54,033 nucleotides of DNA from contig CAVQFO010000054.1 of assembly GCA_963711725.1 (NCBI GenBank), forward strand, positions 1 to 54,033, written 5' to 3'. The notes under the pieces were generated by a model. It ran no database searches and was not told where the DNA came from. It saw only the letters and a program-made list of their open reading frames with translations. The position numbers and the translations under genes were made by a program. The stretch is from CAVQFO01 sp963711725 (GTDB taxonomy: Bacteria > Pseudomonadota > Gammaproteobacteria > Nitrococcales > Aquisalimonadaceae). Below, one piece after another: positions 1-10,116 of the stretch; position 1 is the first letter of the stretch; each line of letters begins with the position of its first letter.

Positions 1-39
1 GAAGAGGGCCAGTACGCAGAATCGTTTTATGGTTTTCAT
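1..39 (-). CDS. Partial gene, N-terminal signal peptide only
   Basis: Thirteen codons are visible, starting with an ATG at position 39 and reading MKTIKRFCVLALF, after which the gene leaves the window. The Lys/Arg-rich start followed by a hydrophobic run looks like the beginning of a signal peptide. It starts 12 bases after the stop of the upstream beta-barrel gene on the same strand, so it is probably the next gene of that operon. Its product cannot be identified from this fragment. Confidence 0.55.
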   Translation of the reverse strand, partial: MKTIKRFCVLALF

Positions 40-51
40 ATCAAGCCTGCC

Positions 52-698
52 CTAAAAGAACACCGTCAGTCCGGCGTGAAACTCGAGGTTGTGGGTGGTC
101 TTCTTTTCGCCGAGAAGATCCGTGTCGAAAATGTGGTCGCGAACATCGGCGTGAACGGCCAGCCAGTCGTTCGCCAGAAGCCGGTAGCCCGCGCCGAACT
201 GGGTTGTGAAGTGGTCATTCCGGCAAAGCTGGTATTGCCGATGCCGGCCACCACGTACAGCGCCGTGTTGAAAGCCCAGTCGTCCCCAATGAACGCTTCG
301 CCCGGCAGGATGTTGTAGCCGACCGAGATATCGTAGTAACTCAATTGGCGTTCCTGGTCCGTGAGCAGTTTCGCGGAGCCGCTGAGGGTCTCGTAGCTGG
401 TTTCGCCGGCCTTGGACCGCCCGTAGGTGCCTTCCAGGAAGAAATCCTCGGTGACGTGGTAGGCCGCCCGCAGTCCGTAGACCGGGTGCACTCCGAAGTC
501 CTCGATGCTCAGCGCGCCGACGAAGACGCCGACCTCGAAGTTTTCGGCATCGATGTCCGGGGCCTTGATCGTGCGGCGCTGGACCTGGGGTTGCACCACC
601 TGGTCGTTATCGCCGCCGTTGTCGGCGGCCTGTGCCGGCGGCGCGGCGACTCCCGCCAAGGCGGCAGTCAGAAGAAGAATGCGAAACCTGCCTTCCAT
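52..698 (-). CDS. Outer-membrane beta-barrel domain protein (one frameshift)
   Basis: The product starts MEGRFRILLLTAALAG with a signal peptide ending near AQA-AD. Alternating polar and aromatic strands follow (LEGTYGRS, YYDISVGYNIL, ALYVVAGIG), as in small outer-membrane beta-barrels of the myxobacterial-type OMP family. Near position 229 the frame changes. In the next frame the protein continues DHFTTQFGAGYRLL and ends HAGLTVFF with a terminal Phe, the usual barrel C-terminus. One missing A in an AAA run explains the break. The start overlaps the end of the preceding SH3/barrel gene by 31 bases, which suggests translational coupling. It is a structural surface protein, substrate unknown; the family assignment is inferred from strand pattern and context. 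Confidence 0.7.
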
Positions 699-1540
699 TC
701 GCCGATTTCCTCGTTGTCGTTGCGGCTGGTAAAGACCACGTAGCTGCGATATTCCGCCCGGAAGAAGAAGCGCCGGGTCAGGTACACCCGGGCGCCGATC
801 CCGACGTGGGCCGTGGAGTCGGTTCTATCCTCCGTCTGGACCAGGGTGGAGGAGGGCTGGGTGCGGATCATGCCCACGCCCAACTCGAAAAACGGCGATA
901 TGCGCCATTCCGGGAAAGGCTGCTGCTGCAGGCTGAGATCCAACAGCCAGTCGCTGGAAAACTGGCCCAGGGCCTGGGTGACGGTCAGCTCCGTGGAGAC
1001 GTTGCGATTGAAGGCGTACCCGCCATACAGCGAGATGGCGTTGGCCCCGGCCAGATCGCCCCATTGCGCGCCCATCTCCCAACTGCGATTCGCGAATTGC
1101 GCCTGATCGGCCCGCTCGAACCGGGTGGGTGCCCCCGACGGCTGCAGCGTCTGTTCCATCTGGTCGATGTAGACCCAGCCTTCCTTGCCATTGGCCGTGC
1201 GGACTTCGAACCAGTCGGTGCGCCGTCGCAGAATGTCCACCCAGGCACCGCGTTCCACCACATGGAAAATGGGATAGCCGCGTCCCGGGCCCGTGTGCAT
1301 CTCGATATACGGGTCGGCGACCTTCACGCGCGCCGCATCATCGGCCCGGGCGAGACCCCAGTGGCCGAGCAGGCAGCAGAGCAGCATCAGAAACAGGGCG
1401 CGGAGTCCCCGGTGTGGCGAGAGCGGAACGGTGATATCTCCCAGATTGACGTTCGTCGTCCATGGCAGCGGGAGACTCGGCGGTTCGATGGCGGCCGCCT
1501 GGCAGACTCCCTGCACCTCTGATCTCATCGGCATGGTCAT
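668..1540 (-). CDS. SH3-domain protein with C-terminal outer-membrane beta-barrel
   Basis: A 290-residue product. A hydrophobic segment around residues 46-65 (LFLMLLCCLLGHWG) is followed by a bacterial SH3-like domain at about residues 75-130 (YIEMHTGPGRGYPIF, WVDILRRRTDWFEV, GKEGWVYID). The C-terminal half has barrel-like strands and ends GFAFFF. SH3_3 domains usually bind peptides or cell wall; with a barrel this suggests an envelope protein. The start is uncertain: ATGs at 1540, 1534 and 1528 give an unusually long N-region before the hydrophobic stretch, and no good ribosome site is seen. It begins just after the stop of the HzsA-like gene and overlaps the next barrel gene, so the three probably form one transcript. 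Confidence 0.72.
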   Translation of the reverse strand: MTMPMRSEVQGVCQAAAIEPPSLPLPWTTNVNLGDITVPLSPHRGLRALFLMLLCCLLGHWGLARADDAARVKVADPYIEMHTGPGRGYPIFHVVERGAWVDILRRRTDWFEVRTANGKEGWVYIDQMEQTLQPSGAPTRFERADQAQFANRSWEMGAQWGDLAGANAISLYGGYAFNRNVSTELTVTQALGQFSSDWLLDLSLQQQPFPEWRISPFFELGVGMIRTQPSSTLVQTEDRTDSTAHVGIGARVYLTRRFFFRAEYRSYVVFTSRNDNEEIGEWKAGFAFFF

Positions 1541-1543
1541 GGA

Positions 1544-4201
1544 TCAGTTGATCGGTGCGTCGAACGGATTGTTGTAATACTGGCCCCCGATGTCCAGCCA
1601 TTCCGCGATCAACCTCAGTTCGTCCGGTGTGAGGTAGCCTTCGTGGCTACCCCCGCTGGCGAACAGGTCGAAGAAGCCGCTGGATGCCGCCGCCCCCGCC
1701 GTAGACATGGTCGGAGGGACGTTGATCGGCACCATCACGGGGATGGGGTTGCCGCCGCCGTCGAGGATGATGTTGCCGTTGCTGTCCGTTTCGAAGACCG
1801 GGTTTCCACTGGCGTCCGTGGCCTGTACGAGTTCGTCTTCCAGGGTCCCGCCATTGAGGATCTGCTTGTTGTCGTTGAAAAGCAGTTCCCGGTACGAGGT
1901 GAGGTGATCCGGTTCGTCACTGGACGGGGTGGAGCTGAGATCGAGTTGGCCTGCGGGCACCCGGGTAGCGTTCATGCTGTCAGTCGTGCTGTGGCAGGCC
2001 ACGCAGGTGTGGTCGGTAAGCACGTTGCCCATGCCGTCCAGTGTCTGGCGGGTCAGGGTCCACAGGGGCGCGATGTGGTCCGGATAATTGATAACCACGC
2101 GGCATGTGGAATCCCACTGTGTCTCGCAGGCCGCGGTGCCGGGCGCGGTGGTGCTGAGATTGCTGTACTCGTAGCTGAACGCGGCATCCGGGGCGCGCAC
2201 GCCCGGATCGGTCCAGTCGTCCTGGAAGACCACGTCCAGGGTTGGTTTCAGCGCGGCGCAGTCGGTGTAGCAGCTGATGCGGGCGCGGGTCTGGGCCATG
2301 GTCTCGCCCATATTGGCCCACAGGGCGGCGACGGTGTTGGGAAAGGGCTGGCCGCTGGTGGCGGCGCCGCTGTAGATGGAATTGAAGGCGTCGTCGCGGC
2401 CGTGGGAAACACCGCTGTTGGCGTTGTGGCAGCCCACGCATGATACGGTCTCGCCGGCCCGGACCTGAATCCAGTTCTGGTGCCGCTGGGAAATCCGCCG
2501 GCCGTTCTTGTCCACCACGCTGATGGCCAGCGGCACATCGGCGGGGACCTCGACCCTCACGGAGCCGTCGGGCTCGATGCGCGTGTAGCCGATGATCTCG
2601 CGCATGAGTTGCTGGCTACTGCGTCCGAAGGCCGTGTTGGAGAAATTGCGCACATCGCGATCCGGGATGCCCACCGCCTTGACGATGCGAAGAAACCGGG
2701 CGGGCCGCTGGTCCGCCGTGGTTTGGGCGGGATCGGCGAGTGCGGCGATGTTCTGGGTGGCGGCGCCGTCCACGTCGTAGACGCTGCGGATATCCAGGAT
2801 GCCCACGTGCTCGCTGACGAGAGACGCTGGAGGCGTCGCGTCCGAGACGATGGCGGGCAGACTCCGGGATTTGGCCACGACCACATCCGTATACATGATC
2901 CCTTCCTGGGGTTTCACCACCGGGAGCTGCGTGCCGGCGCCGCGATCGTAGACCCAGAGTCCGTAGAGCGGAGGCGCCTGCGTTGCCTGCGGGTCCACAG
3001 AACCCTGGGTGGCGCAGGGCACAATGCGCCCGCTGTCCACGATGCGGCAGGAGGTCCAGCTCACCAGCAAGCGGTCGGTGCCGTCGCGAAGCGGATAGGC
3101 GGCGCTGTACAGTCCGCCCGGAGATGGGGTGCCGTCGGTGTGGACATCGGAATCCGTGGCCGCCCGTTGCGCGGGCCCGGCCAGCCCCTGGTTGGCGGCC
3201 GTGGGTTGGGTGTTTTCGACATAGGTATTGCTGTCCACCGCCAGGAGATTTCCGCCGGTGGCGGTGAACGGTTTCTGCAGAACCAGGATCTCGCCGTCGG
3301 GCAGTTCCCGTGGCTTCAGGAACTGAATGGTGGTTCCGGCCGTGCCCGTGTTGTGGCTATTGGCGCCGTAGAGCAATTGCAGACGCGTGCCGTCCGGATT
3401 GATGGTGTACAGGCTCATCCGGTTGCGTCCGCCCATGTCGTCCCAGCGCGTGAAAACGATGCGTCCGTCGCTGAGCACGGTGGGATCCAGGTCGTGGCTT
3501 TGATTGAAGGAGATCTGCTGGATATCGCTGCCGTCGGCGTTCATGACGTGCAGGTTCAACGCCGGTTCCCGTCGATCCTCGTCCAGCGCGGCGAATTGCG
3601 GTTTGCCCTCGTCCAGCAGCGTGGCCTTTGATTGCCGTTGACGGGTGGAAGTGAACACGATGCGGCCGTCGGACAGGAAGTGGGGGCCCATGTCCTGGCC
3701 TTCCTCCGCCGTAATGTCGGAGGCGATGACGCGGCTGAGACGTCGATTTGCGATGTCGTAGGCCCAGATATTCCAGGTCGGCTGGTCCGCAGGGTCCGCG
3801 CCGTCGATATCGGGCAGGCGCAGGGCGAACAGCAAGGTATTTCCGTCGTAGGAGACGGAAACGTCCTTCACGTCGCCCTTGCCGCCAGTGATCGAACCGG
3901 TGACGTTCCTCTCCGTGGCGGAGGGCGAGGCACGGTCGCGCACATAAAGATCGCCGCCCGCGTGGTACTCCACGGCCCGGCGGGAATCCAGCTCGGTCAG
4001 GTTGCCCTGGTTGTCGGTGGGCAGGGGTCTTTTCACATAGGCGACGGGATAGTCCACGACCACGGGGTCCGGGTCCTGGCCGCCGCCGGTGCTGGCGCCG
4101 CCGCATCCGGCAAGGGGCAAGGCGGCGGCGGCCGACAACACGAGGCCAGCCCAGGTTCGGACCGCGAGCCCTGCCTGGCGTGGATGATTCTTCCTGAGCA
4201 T
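1544..4201 (-). CDS. HzsA-like lipoprotein with WD40-type repeats and two haem c motifs
   Basis: I place the start at 4201 (MLRKNHPRQAG) because a clear lipoprotein signal follows (ALPLAGCGG); the frame stays open further upstream without a signal. The mature 860-residue protein has TolB/PD40-like propeller repeats in its first half (DGRIVFTSTRQ, DGRIVFTRWDD, LHVMNADGSDIQ). Its C-terminal half holds two c-type haem sites, CVGCH and CVACH. This order resembles proteins annotated as related to the hydrazine synthase alpha subunit. The partners HzsB/HzsC and any anammox context are absent, so I do not infer hydrazine synthesis. It is probably a membrane-anchored periplasmic or surface electron-transfer protein. 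It is divergent from the haem/LamG/DUF1501 genes and cotranscribed with two barrel proteins. Confidence 0.75.
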   Translation of the reverse strand: MLRKNHPRQAGLAVRTWAGLVLSAAAALPLAGCGGASTGGGQDPDPVVVDYPVAYVKRPLPTDNQGNLTELDSRRAVEYHAGGDLYVRDRASPSATERNVTGSITGGKGDVKDVSVSYDGNTLLFALRLPDIDGADPADQPTWNIWAYDIANRRLSRVIASDITAEEGQDMGPHFLSDGRIVFTSTRQRQSKATLLDEGKPQFAALDEDRREPALNLHVMNADGSDIQQISFNQSHDLDPTVLSDGRIVFTRWDDMGGRNRMSLYTINPDGTRLQLLYGANSHNTGTAGTTIQFLKPRELPDGEILVLQKPFTATGGNLLAVDSNTYVENTQPTAANQGLAGPAQRAATDSDVHTDGTPSPGGLYSAAYPLRDGTDRLLVSWTSCRIVDSGRIVPCATQGSVDPQATQAPPLYGLWVYDRGAGTQLPVVKPQEGIMYTDVVVAKSRSLPAIVSDATPPASLVSEHVGILDIRSVYDVDGAATQNIAALADPAQTTADQRPARFLRIVKAVGIPDRDVRNFSNTAFGRSSQQLMREIIGYTRIEPDGSVRVEVPADVPLAISVVDKNGRRISQRHQNWIQVRAGETVSCVGCHNANSGVSHGRDDAFNSIYSGAATSGQPFPNTVAALWANMGETMAQTRARISCYTDCAALKPTLDVVFQDDWTDPGVRAPDAAFSYEYSNLSTTAPGTAACETQWDSTCRVVINYPDHIAPLWTLTRQTLDGMGNVLTDHTCVACHSTTDSMNATRVPAGQLDLSSTPSSDEPDHLTSYRELLFNDNKQILNGGTLEDELVQATDASGNPVFETDSNGNIILDGGGNPIPVMVPINVPPTMSTAGAAASSGFFDLFASGGSHEGYLTPDELRLIAEWLDIGGQYYNNPFDAPIN

Positions 4202-4593
4202 TATCGTTATTCGGCCATCGGATTTTCCGACGAACGGCTTTCCCGTTCGCGACGGCAGCCCGATGGTTTCCCCCCCAGATGTTCGTGCCGGGCTCAAGGC
4301 CCGTGCCCCAGCGTTTACAGAACGTGTTGATCTATCCGGCCCTGCCGGTTTATGCAGTAATCCTAGTTTTACCCGGCGGGAAACGACAGTGCGTTCTAGG
4401 AGACCTGTATCACAAAAACGGAATGTGTCACTGTTTGGCGACATGCACTTAGGCAGAATCGGTCTATATACTTTACGATCAATAAACAAGCGCTGTAATA
4501 GCAATTAGGGCACCTTCCGTATCTGTTTCGCGTTGCAAACGAAAAAAACGCAGATATCGGACTAGATTGCGCTGGAACAAAGGACTCTCGGGT
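4202..4593. promoter_or_regulatory. Divergent intergenic region between two cytochrome operons
   Basis: This 392-base gap separates the minus-strand HzsA-like operon from the plus-strand cytochrome genes, so promoters for both must lie here. It is more AT-rich than its surroundings. Around 4527-4543 there is an imperfect palindrome (TTCG, TTGCAA centre, CGAA) just before an A-run, which could be an operator. I cannot identify a consensus promoter with confidence. Confidence 0.3.
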
Positions 4594-5826
4594 ATGCAGG
4601 ATCCGGAGAATAACACCGCCCGACAACGGGTGGTTGGGGGGATGATACTGGCTGGCGTTCTTGCCTTGGCGAGCGGGTCCGCCTGGGCTGGAGCCCGAGA
4701 GCAGGCGAAGCGGATCCACGACCGCCTGGCCGGCGTGCCGCCCAGTGCAAGCGTGCTCAACCAGATGGAAACCGACATCACCAGTGGCCAGGCCGAGGAC
4801 GCGGCCTACTTGGCGATGGATAACCACAATTTCTACGATGTCACGCTCAAGAATTTCGTTACCCCCTGGACCAATCGGGATCAGACCGTATTCGCGCCGT
4901 TGAACGATTTCACCGCCACGGTGATCGGCATGGTCCGGGACGATATTCCGTTCACGCAAGTGCTGTGGGCCGACATTCTCTACGTGGGAGACTCCAGCCT
5001 GGGGTTGCCGGCCTATTCGGTCAGCAATAACGCCCACTACGAGGCCCTGGAAAACCAGGGCATCGATCTCAAGGCGAATCTGGTCAAGACCACCCAGTCC
5101 ACTGTGGCGGGCCTGCCGGCCAGCGCCACCTCCGGCGTCATAACCACCCGGGCGGCTGCGAAGGCCTTCTTCAAGGCCGGAACCAACCGCGCCATGTTCC
5201 GCTACACCATGATCAACTTCCTGTGCAAGGACTTGCAGGAAATCAAGGACATCACCCGGCCCACGGACCGTATCCGCCAGGACGTCACCCGCAGCCCGGG
5301 CGGCGACAGCCGGATCTTTCTCAACAACTGCGTGGGCTGTCACAGCGGCATGGACCCCATGGTCCAGGCGTACGCGTACTACGACTACAAATTCGATGAA
5401 ACGCTGGATCCCGAAGGAGAGAACGGGCGTCTGTTCTACAACGCGCCCGGCACCACCGATCCGGTGACGGGCACGCGGGTGATGGAGAAGTATCTGATCC
5501 ATACGGACAACTTCAAGTATGGCTACATCACCACGGACGACCACTGGGACAACTACTGGCGCAGTGGGCCGAATGCCGTGCTGGGCTGGAGCTCCGGTCT
5601 CACCGGAAGCGGCACCGGCGCCAAGTCGTTGGGCCAGGAACTGGCCAGCAGCGAGGCGTTCGCCCAGTGCCAGGTGAAGAAGGTGTTCAAGGCCGTCTGC
5701 CTCCGCTCGCCTCAGGACAGTTCCGACCGGAGCCAGGTTGCCACCATGGTGGCCAACTTCAAGGCCAGCAACTACCAGATGAAGCGGGTCTTCGCCGATG
5801 CGGCGGTCTATTGCATGGGCAATTGA
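4594..5826 (+). CDS. Secreted mono-haem c-type protein, unknown function
   Basis: About 410 residues. The start at ATG 4594 (MQDPENNTAR) follows an AAGGA-like site, and a signal peptide ends at about SAWA-GA. One c-type haem site, NNCVGCHSGMD, lies near residue 250, followed by an aromatic-rich region (YAYYDYKF, DHWDNYWRSG). The sequence AFFKAGTNRAMFRYTMINFLC before the haem and the conserved cysteines at the C-terminus recall large planctomycete-type cytochrome families (DUF1592/DUF1588-like), but I cannot confirm this. It is the first gene of the divergent operon with the LamG cytochrome and the DUF1501-like protein. Periplasmic or exported electron-transfer protein, substrate unknown. Confidence 0.65.
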   Translation: MQDPENNTARQRVVGGMILAGVLALASGSAWAGAREQAKRIHDRLAGVPPSASVLNQMETDITSGQAEDAAYLAMDNHNFYDVTLKNFVTPWTNRDQTVFAPLNDFTATVIGMVRDDIPFTQVLWADILYVGDSSLGLPAYSVSNNAHYEALENQGIDLKANLVKTTQSTVAGLPASATSGVITTRAAAKAFFKAGTNRAMFRYTMINFLCKDLQEIKDITRPTDRIRQDVTRSPGGDSRIFLNNCVGCHSGMDPMVQAYAYYDYKFDETLDPEGENGRLFYNAPGTTDPVTGTRVMEKYLIHTDNFKYGYITTDDHWDNYWRSGPNAVLGWSSGLTGSGTGAKSLGQELASSEAFAQCQVKKVFKAVCLRSPQDSSDRSQVATMVANFKASNYQMKRVFADAAVYCMGN

Positions 5827-5863
5827 CCGGAGCCGATCCCCTATACGTACAGAGAGTCCGGGA

Positions 5864-8409
5864 ATGGATCGCTATAACGGAAAGAACAATCGCCGGGGAG
5901 CGTCGGGTGACGGGAACGGGGGCCACCGCGAGCCGTTTGCTGGAGCGCGATTGCTGCTCGTGGTGCTTCTCTCGTCCGTGCTGGCCGCCTGCGGGGGTGG
6001 TGGTGCCGATACCCAGAAGCTGCCGAACACCAGTTCCGACGGTGCAAAGAGCAGTTACACGGGGCCGCCGCCGGCCACCGATGACGTGCAGGCCTTTCGC
6101 ATCAACCTTTGGGAAAACCTCAAGGGCACGAACCGCTGCGGATCGTGCCACAACGCCGGCGGACAGACGCCCACCTTCGTCGAGCAGGACGACATCAACA
6201 AGGCCTATTCCGCCGCCAACACCGTGGTGGACCTGAGCGATCCCGCACAGTCGCGCATGGTCGCCAAGGTCGGAGGCGGCCACAATTGCTGGCTGGACAG
6301 CAACCAGGCCTGCGCCGACGTGATCAAGGCCTATATTTCCGCCTGGGCAGGCGGTTCCACCGGCGCCACCAGCCAGGTGGTGCTGACCGCGCCCGTAAGC
6401 AGGGATCCGGGTGACAGCAAGACGTTCCCGGCCGACGCCACCTTGTTCGACAGTACAGTGCGGCCGATTCTGCAGGCGCATTGCGCCGCCTGCCATTCGG
6501 AATCGGCCAGCGCCCCCGAGGCGCCGTATTTCGCCAGCAGCGACCTGAGCGCCGCCTATGCGGCGGTCAAGGACAAGATCAATCTGGACGACCCGTCGGC
6601 CTCTCGTTTGGTGATCCGCCTGCGCAGCGAATTTCACAATTGCTGGAGTGACTGCGCGAGCAACGCCGACACCATGCAGACTGCGATCCAGCAGTTCGTC
6701 GATGGCATTCCGGCCACCCGGTTGACCCGGCGCTGGTCACCTCGCAAGGCGCTGGCGCTGCGGAGACGGTATCGTCTCCGTCGGCGGCGGCCGCTACGTG
6801 GGCAACTGATCGCGCTCTACGAGTTCAAGACGGGCACGGGCAGACCGCCTACGACACCAGCGGTGTGGAGCCGGCGCTGAACCTCACCCTGAGCGGCGGA
6901 GCAACTTGGTTCCAGGCTGGGGCATCAATGTCGCAACCGGCAAGGCCCAGGGCTCCACCACCGCCAGCAACAAGCTGAGCGACCTGATCCAGGCCACCGG
7001 CGAGTATTCCGTCGAGGCCTGGGTGGCTCCGGCCAACGTCGACCCAGGAGGGTCCGGCGCGCATCGTCAGCTATTCGGCCGGCACGACCGCCCGCAACTT
7101 CACCCTGGGCCAGACCCAATACAACTACGATTTCCTCGATCGCAGCAGCGCAACGGGCAGAACGGCGATCCGGCGTTCTCCACCGCCGACGGCGACGAAG
7201 TCCTGCAGGCGACCTTGCAGCACGTGGTCGATGACCTTCGATCCCGGTCCACGGCCGCCGCATCTACGTGAACGGCGAGCTGGTCGGCCGATCTCGATCC
7301 CGAGGCCGGGGGGAATGCTCGCCGACTGGGACAACACCTATGCGCTGGTGTTGGGCAACGAGGTGTCCGGCGATCGCGGCAGTGGCAGGGTGTGATCCGC
7401 CTGGTGGCGATCCACAACCGCGCGCTGACTCAAAGCCAAATCGCCCAGAACTTCGACGCCGGGGTAGGCCAGAAGTTCTATCCTGCTGTTCGGCGTCAGC
7501 GACCTGGTGAACGTGCCGCAGAGCTATGTGATGTTCGAAGTGAGTCAGTTCGACAGTTACAGCTATCTCTTCGACAAGCCCACGTTCATCAGCCTGGATT
7601 CCAGCGCCACCCCGGACGGCATTCCGCATTCAGGGAATCAGACTCGGCATCAACGGCCACGAGGCGTCGGTGGGCCAGGCCTACGCCAATCTCGAATACG
7701 ACGGTGACCTCATCGCAGTACAGCGCGGGCAGCGGGCAGCTGCTGTCCCGGCTGGGCACCATCATCGGCGTGGAGAAGGGTGTGGATTCCGATCAATTCT
7801 TCCTGACGTTCAATCGGATCGGTTCCAATACGCACGTCTCCACCGAGCCGACGCCCCCCACGCCAGCCACTCCGTCGGATTTGCCGGAATCCCCGACGGT
7901 GGGCGTGCGCACCTTCGACGAAATCAACGCCACCATGTCGTCGCTTACCGGGGTGCCGATCAGCCAGTCCGACGGTGGCCACCACCTTCAGCACATCAGG
8001 CAACAGCTGCCGTCCTCGCCCAATATCGAAGGGCTTCCTGTCATCCCAGCAGATGGCGATCTCCCAGTTGGCGATCGAGTACTGCAACGCGCTGGTGGAC
8101 GACACCAGTCTGCGGGCCAGCTACTTCCCCGGCTTCGATTTCACGGCGGCGGCCGGGACGGCGTTCGATAGCACGGCGAAGCGGGATCTTGTGCTTGATC
8201 CGCTGCTCGACAACATGATGGGCACCAGTCTGTCGACCCAGCCCAACCGCAGTTCGGTCAAGACCGAGCTGAACAATCTCATCGACGGCCTGACGGCCTG
8301 CGGCGGCGGCTGTGCCGCGGGCAGGACGGAGACGGTGGTCAAGGCGACGTGCTCCGCCATGCTGGGCACGGCGGCGACGACGCTGCAATCAGGGGATCAG
8401 GACTCATGA
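5864..8409 (+). CDS. LamG-domain di-haem lipoprotein (many frameshifts)
   Basis: The start at ATG 5864 (MDRYNGKNN) gives a lipoprotein signal ending LSSVLAACGGGG. Two haem c sites follow, CGSCH (near 6140) and CAACH (near 6490), each in a repeated unit with the pattern N-C-W before or after. From about 6850 the residues match a LamG/concanavalin-like domain (YEFKTGTG, YSVEAWV, RIYVNGELV, AIHNRALT). After about 6718 the frame changes many times in 1.4 kb, so no single open frame covers the gene, but the pieces are collinear and end at a TGA that overlaps the next ATG (ATGA). Either dense sequencing indels or a decaying gene. LamG domains usually bind glycans or surface polymers. Confidence 0.6.
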
Positions 8410-10003
8410 AACGAAACAAGCGCAAAGGTCTTCGCCCGGACGAGCCCTTGCTGCACCCGGATCATCGGCGGCCGATCACGCGCCGCGAGTTCATTTCCCA
8501 GGGACTGATGACCGGCGCGGCCGTGGTCACCGGCCCCACACTGTTCGGTCTGTTCGCCAATCCCCATGAGGCTCGGGCGGCACTGTCCGCGGATATCAGC
8601 AGCCTGAAGACCAGTTGCGGCATCGCCACGGCGGGTGCCGGCAAGATTCCGTTCATCTGTTTCGATCTGGCCGGCGGCGCGAACATGTCGGGATCCAACG
8701 TGCTGGTGGGCCTGAACGGCGGCCAGCTGGATTTTCTGACCACCGCCGGGTACAGCAAACTGGGCATGCCGGGCGACATGGTGCCGGGCGTCGCCGACCG
8801 GCGGCGTCGGCACGGATTTCGTGAACACGTCGCTGGGCCTGGCGTTCCACTCCGACAGCGCCTTCCTGCGCGGCATTCTGGAACGGGTGTCCGCAGGCAC
8901 CGCGGCCGCCACCAACGGCGCCGTCATCCCGGCGCGTTCGGACAACGACACCGGCAACAACCCGCACAACCCCATGTACGGCATCGCCAAGGCCGGTGCG
9001 GACGGTGCGTTGCTGACGCTGATCGGTCAGCCGCAACTCCGATTCCGGCGGCAACTCCATGGCACCGGCGGACATGATGGATCCCGAGCTGCGGCCCACC
9101 AAGGTGGATCGCCCCAGCGACGTCACCGGTCTGGTGGACACGGGCAAGCTGGTGGGCCTGCTGAACCAGTCCGACGCGGTGGCGGTCATGGAGTCCATCG
9201 AGCGCATCAGCGAACATGAAGCTCGATTCCGTAAACACCCAGGTCACCACGTGACGCGGTCATCAAGGACATGGTGCGGTGCGGCTACGTCAAGAGCGGC
9301 GGATCTGGCGGACCGCTATGGTGATCCCACCGCGCTCAATCCGTCCGTCGATCCGCAGATCGTGGGCGCTGGCGGGATCTTCAGCCAGGCCGGAATACGA
9401 CAGCGATTCGGAGTTCCGCAAGACGGCGGCGGTCATGAAGCTGGTGGTCAACGGCTATGCCGGCGCAGGCACCGTCACCATGGGCGGCTTCGACTACCAT
9501 ACCGGCGACCGATCCACCGGCGAGCAGCGCGATCTGCGCGCCGGCCGCTGCATGGGCGCCTGTCTGGAATACGCGGCCCGGGTGGGCGTGCCCCTGATGG
9601 TCTACGTGTTCAGCGACGGCTCCGTGGCCAGTAACGGCATGGTGGACGATTCCGTTGAAGGCCGCGGCAAGGGCGTGTGGACCGGCGACAATCCTCCACC
9701 GCGGCCTCGTTCTTCCTGGTCTACAACCCGGCCGGCCGGCCGATGCTCATGGGCGGCAGCGCCGGCGAACAGGCCCAACACCAGCAACTGGGCTATTTCC
9801 GTTCCGACGGCTCGGTGGAGACGGCGGGCAGCCCCGCGGCCAACAACGTCAACCTGCTGGTGCAGACCGTCATCCTGAACTACATGGCCTTGCACGGTGA
9901 ACAGGGCAATTTCACCACCACGTTCCCCGGCCAGGGGCTGGGCAACGCCACCATGCTGGATCGGCTGACGGCGTTCCAGCCGATCGTTAGCGGGACGATT
10001 TAG
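8406..10003 (+). CDS. Tat-exported DUF1501-like protein (frameshifted)
   Basis: The product starts MKRNKRKGLRPDE and has a twin-arginine signal (TRREFISQGLMTGAAV) with cleavage near EARAA. Collinear fragments continue in changing frames: GSNVLVGLNGGQLDFL, SDSAFLRGILERVSAG, MMDPELRPTKVDRP, MGGFDYHTGDRST, LMVYVFSDGS, ending PIVSGTI. The GGFDYH segment matches the GGWDTH-type motif of DUF1501, a family in the alkaline phosphatase/sulfatase-like fold. Frame changes lie near 8796, 9035, 9216, 9260, 9395 and 9690. In planctomycetes DUF1501 genes are paired with large cytochrome genes (DUF1553/DUF1592), and the same pairing appears here. Exported folded, probably with a metal. Function unknown. Confidence 0.6.
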
Positions 10004-10116
10004 CTCCGGCTTGAAGCTTGGCGGGGCCCGATGGGGCCTCTGATGATGAGGCTTCGCCGCCTCCACACACCGCCCCTCTTGCCGTCCCGTCGCCACTCGG
10101 CCATGCTTGGGAACCC

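Noticed and set aside
1544..4201. True hydrazine synthase / anammox function
   Set aside because: Only HzsA-like architecture is present; HzsB/C, hydrazine dehydrogenase and any anammox context are missing.
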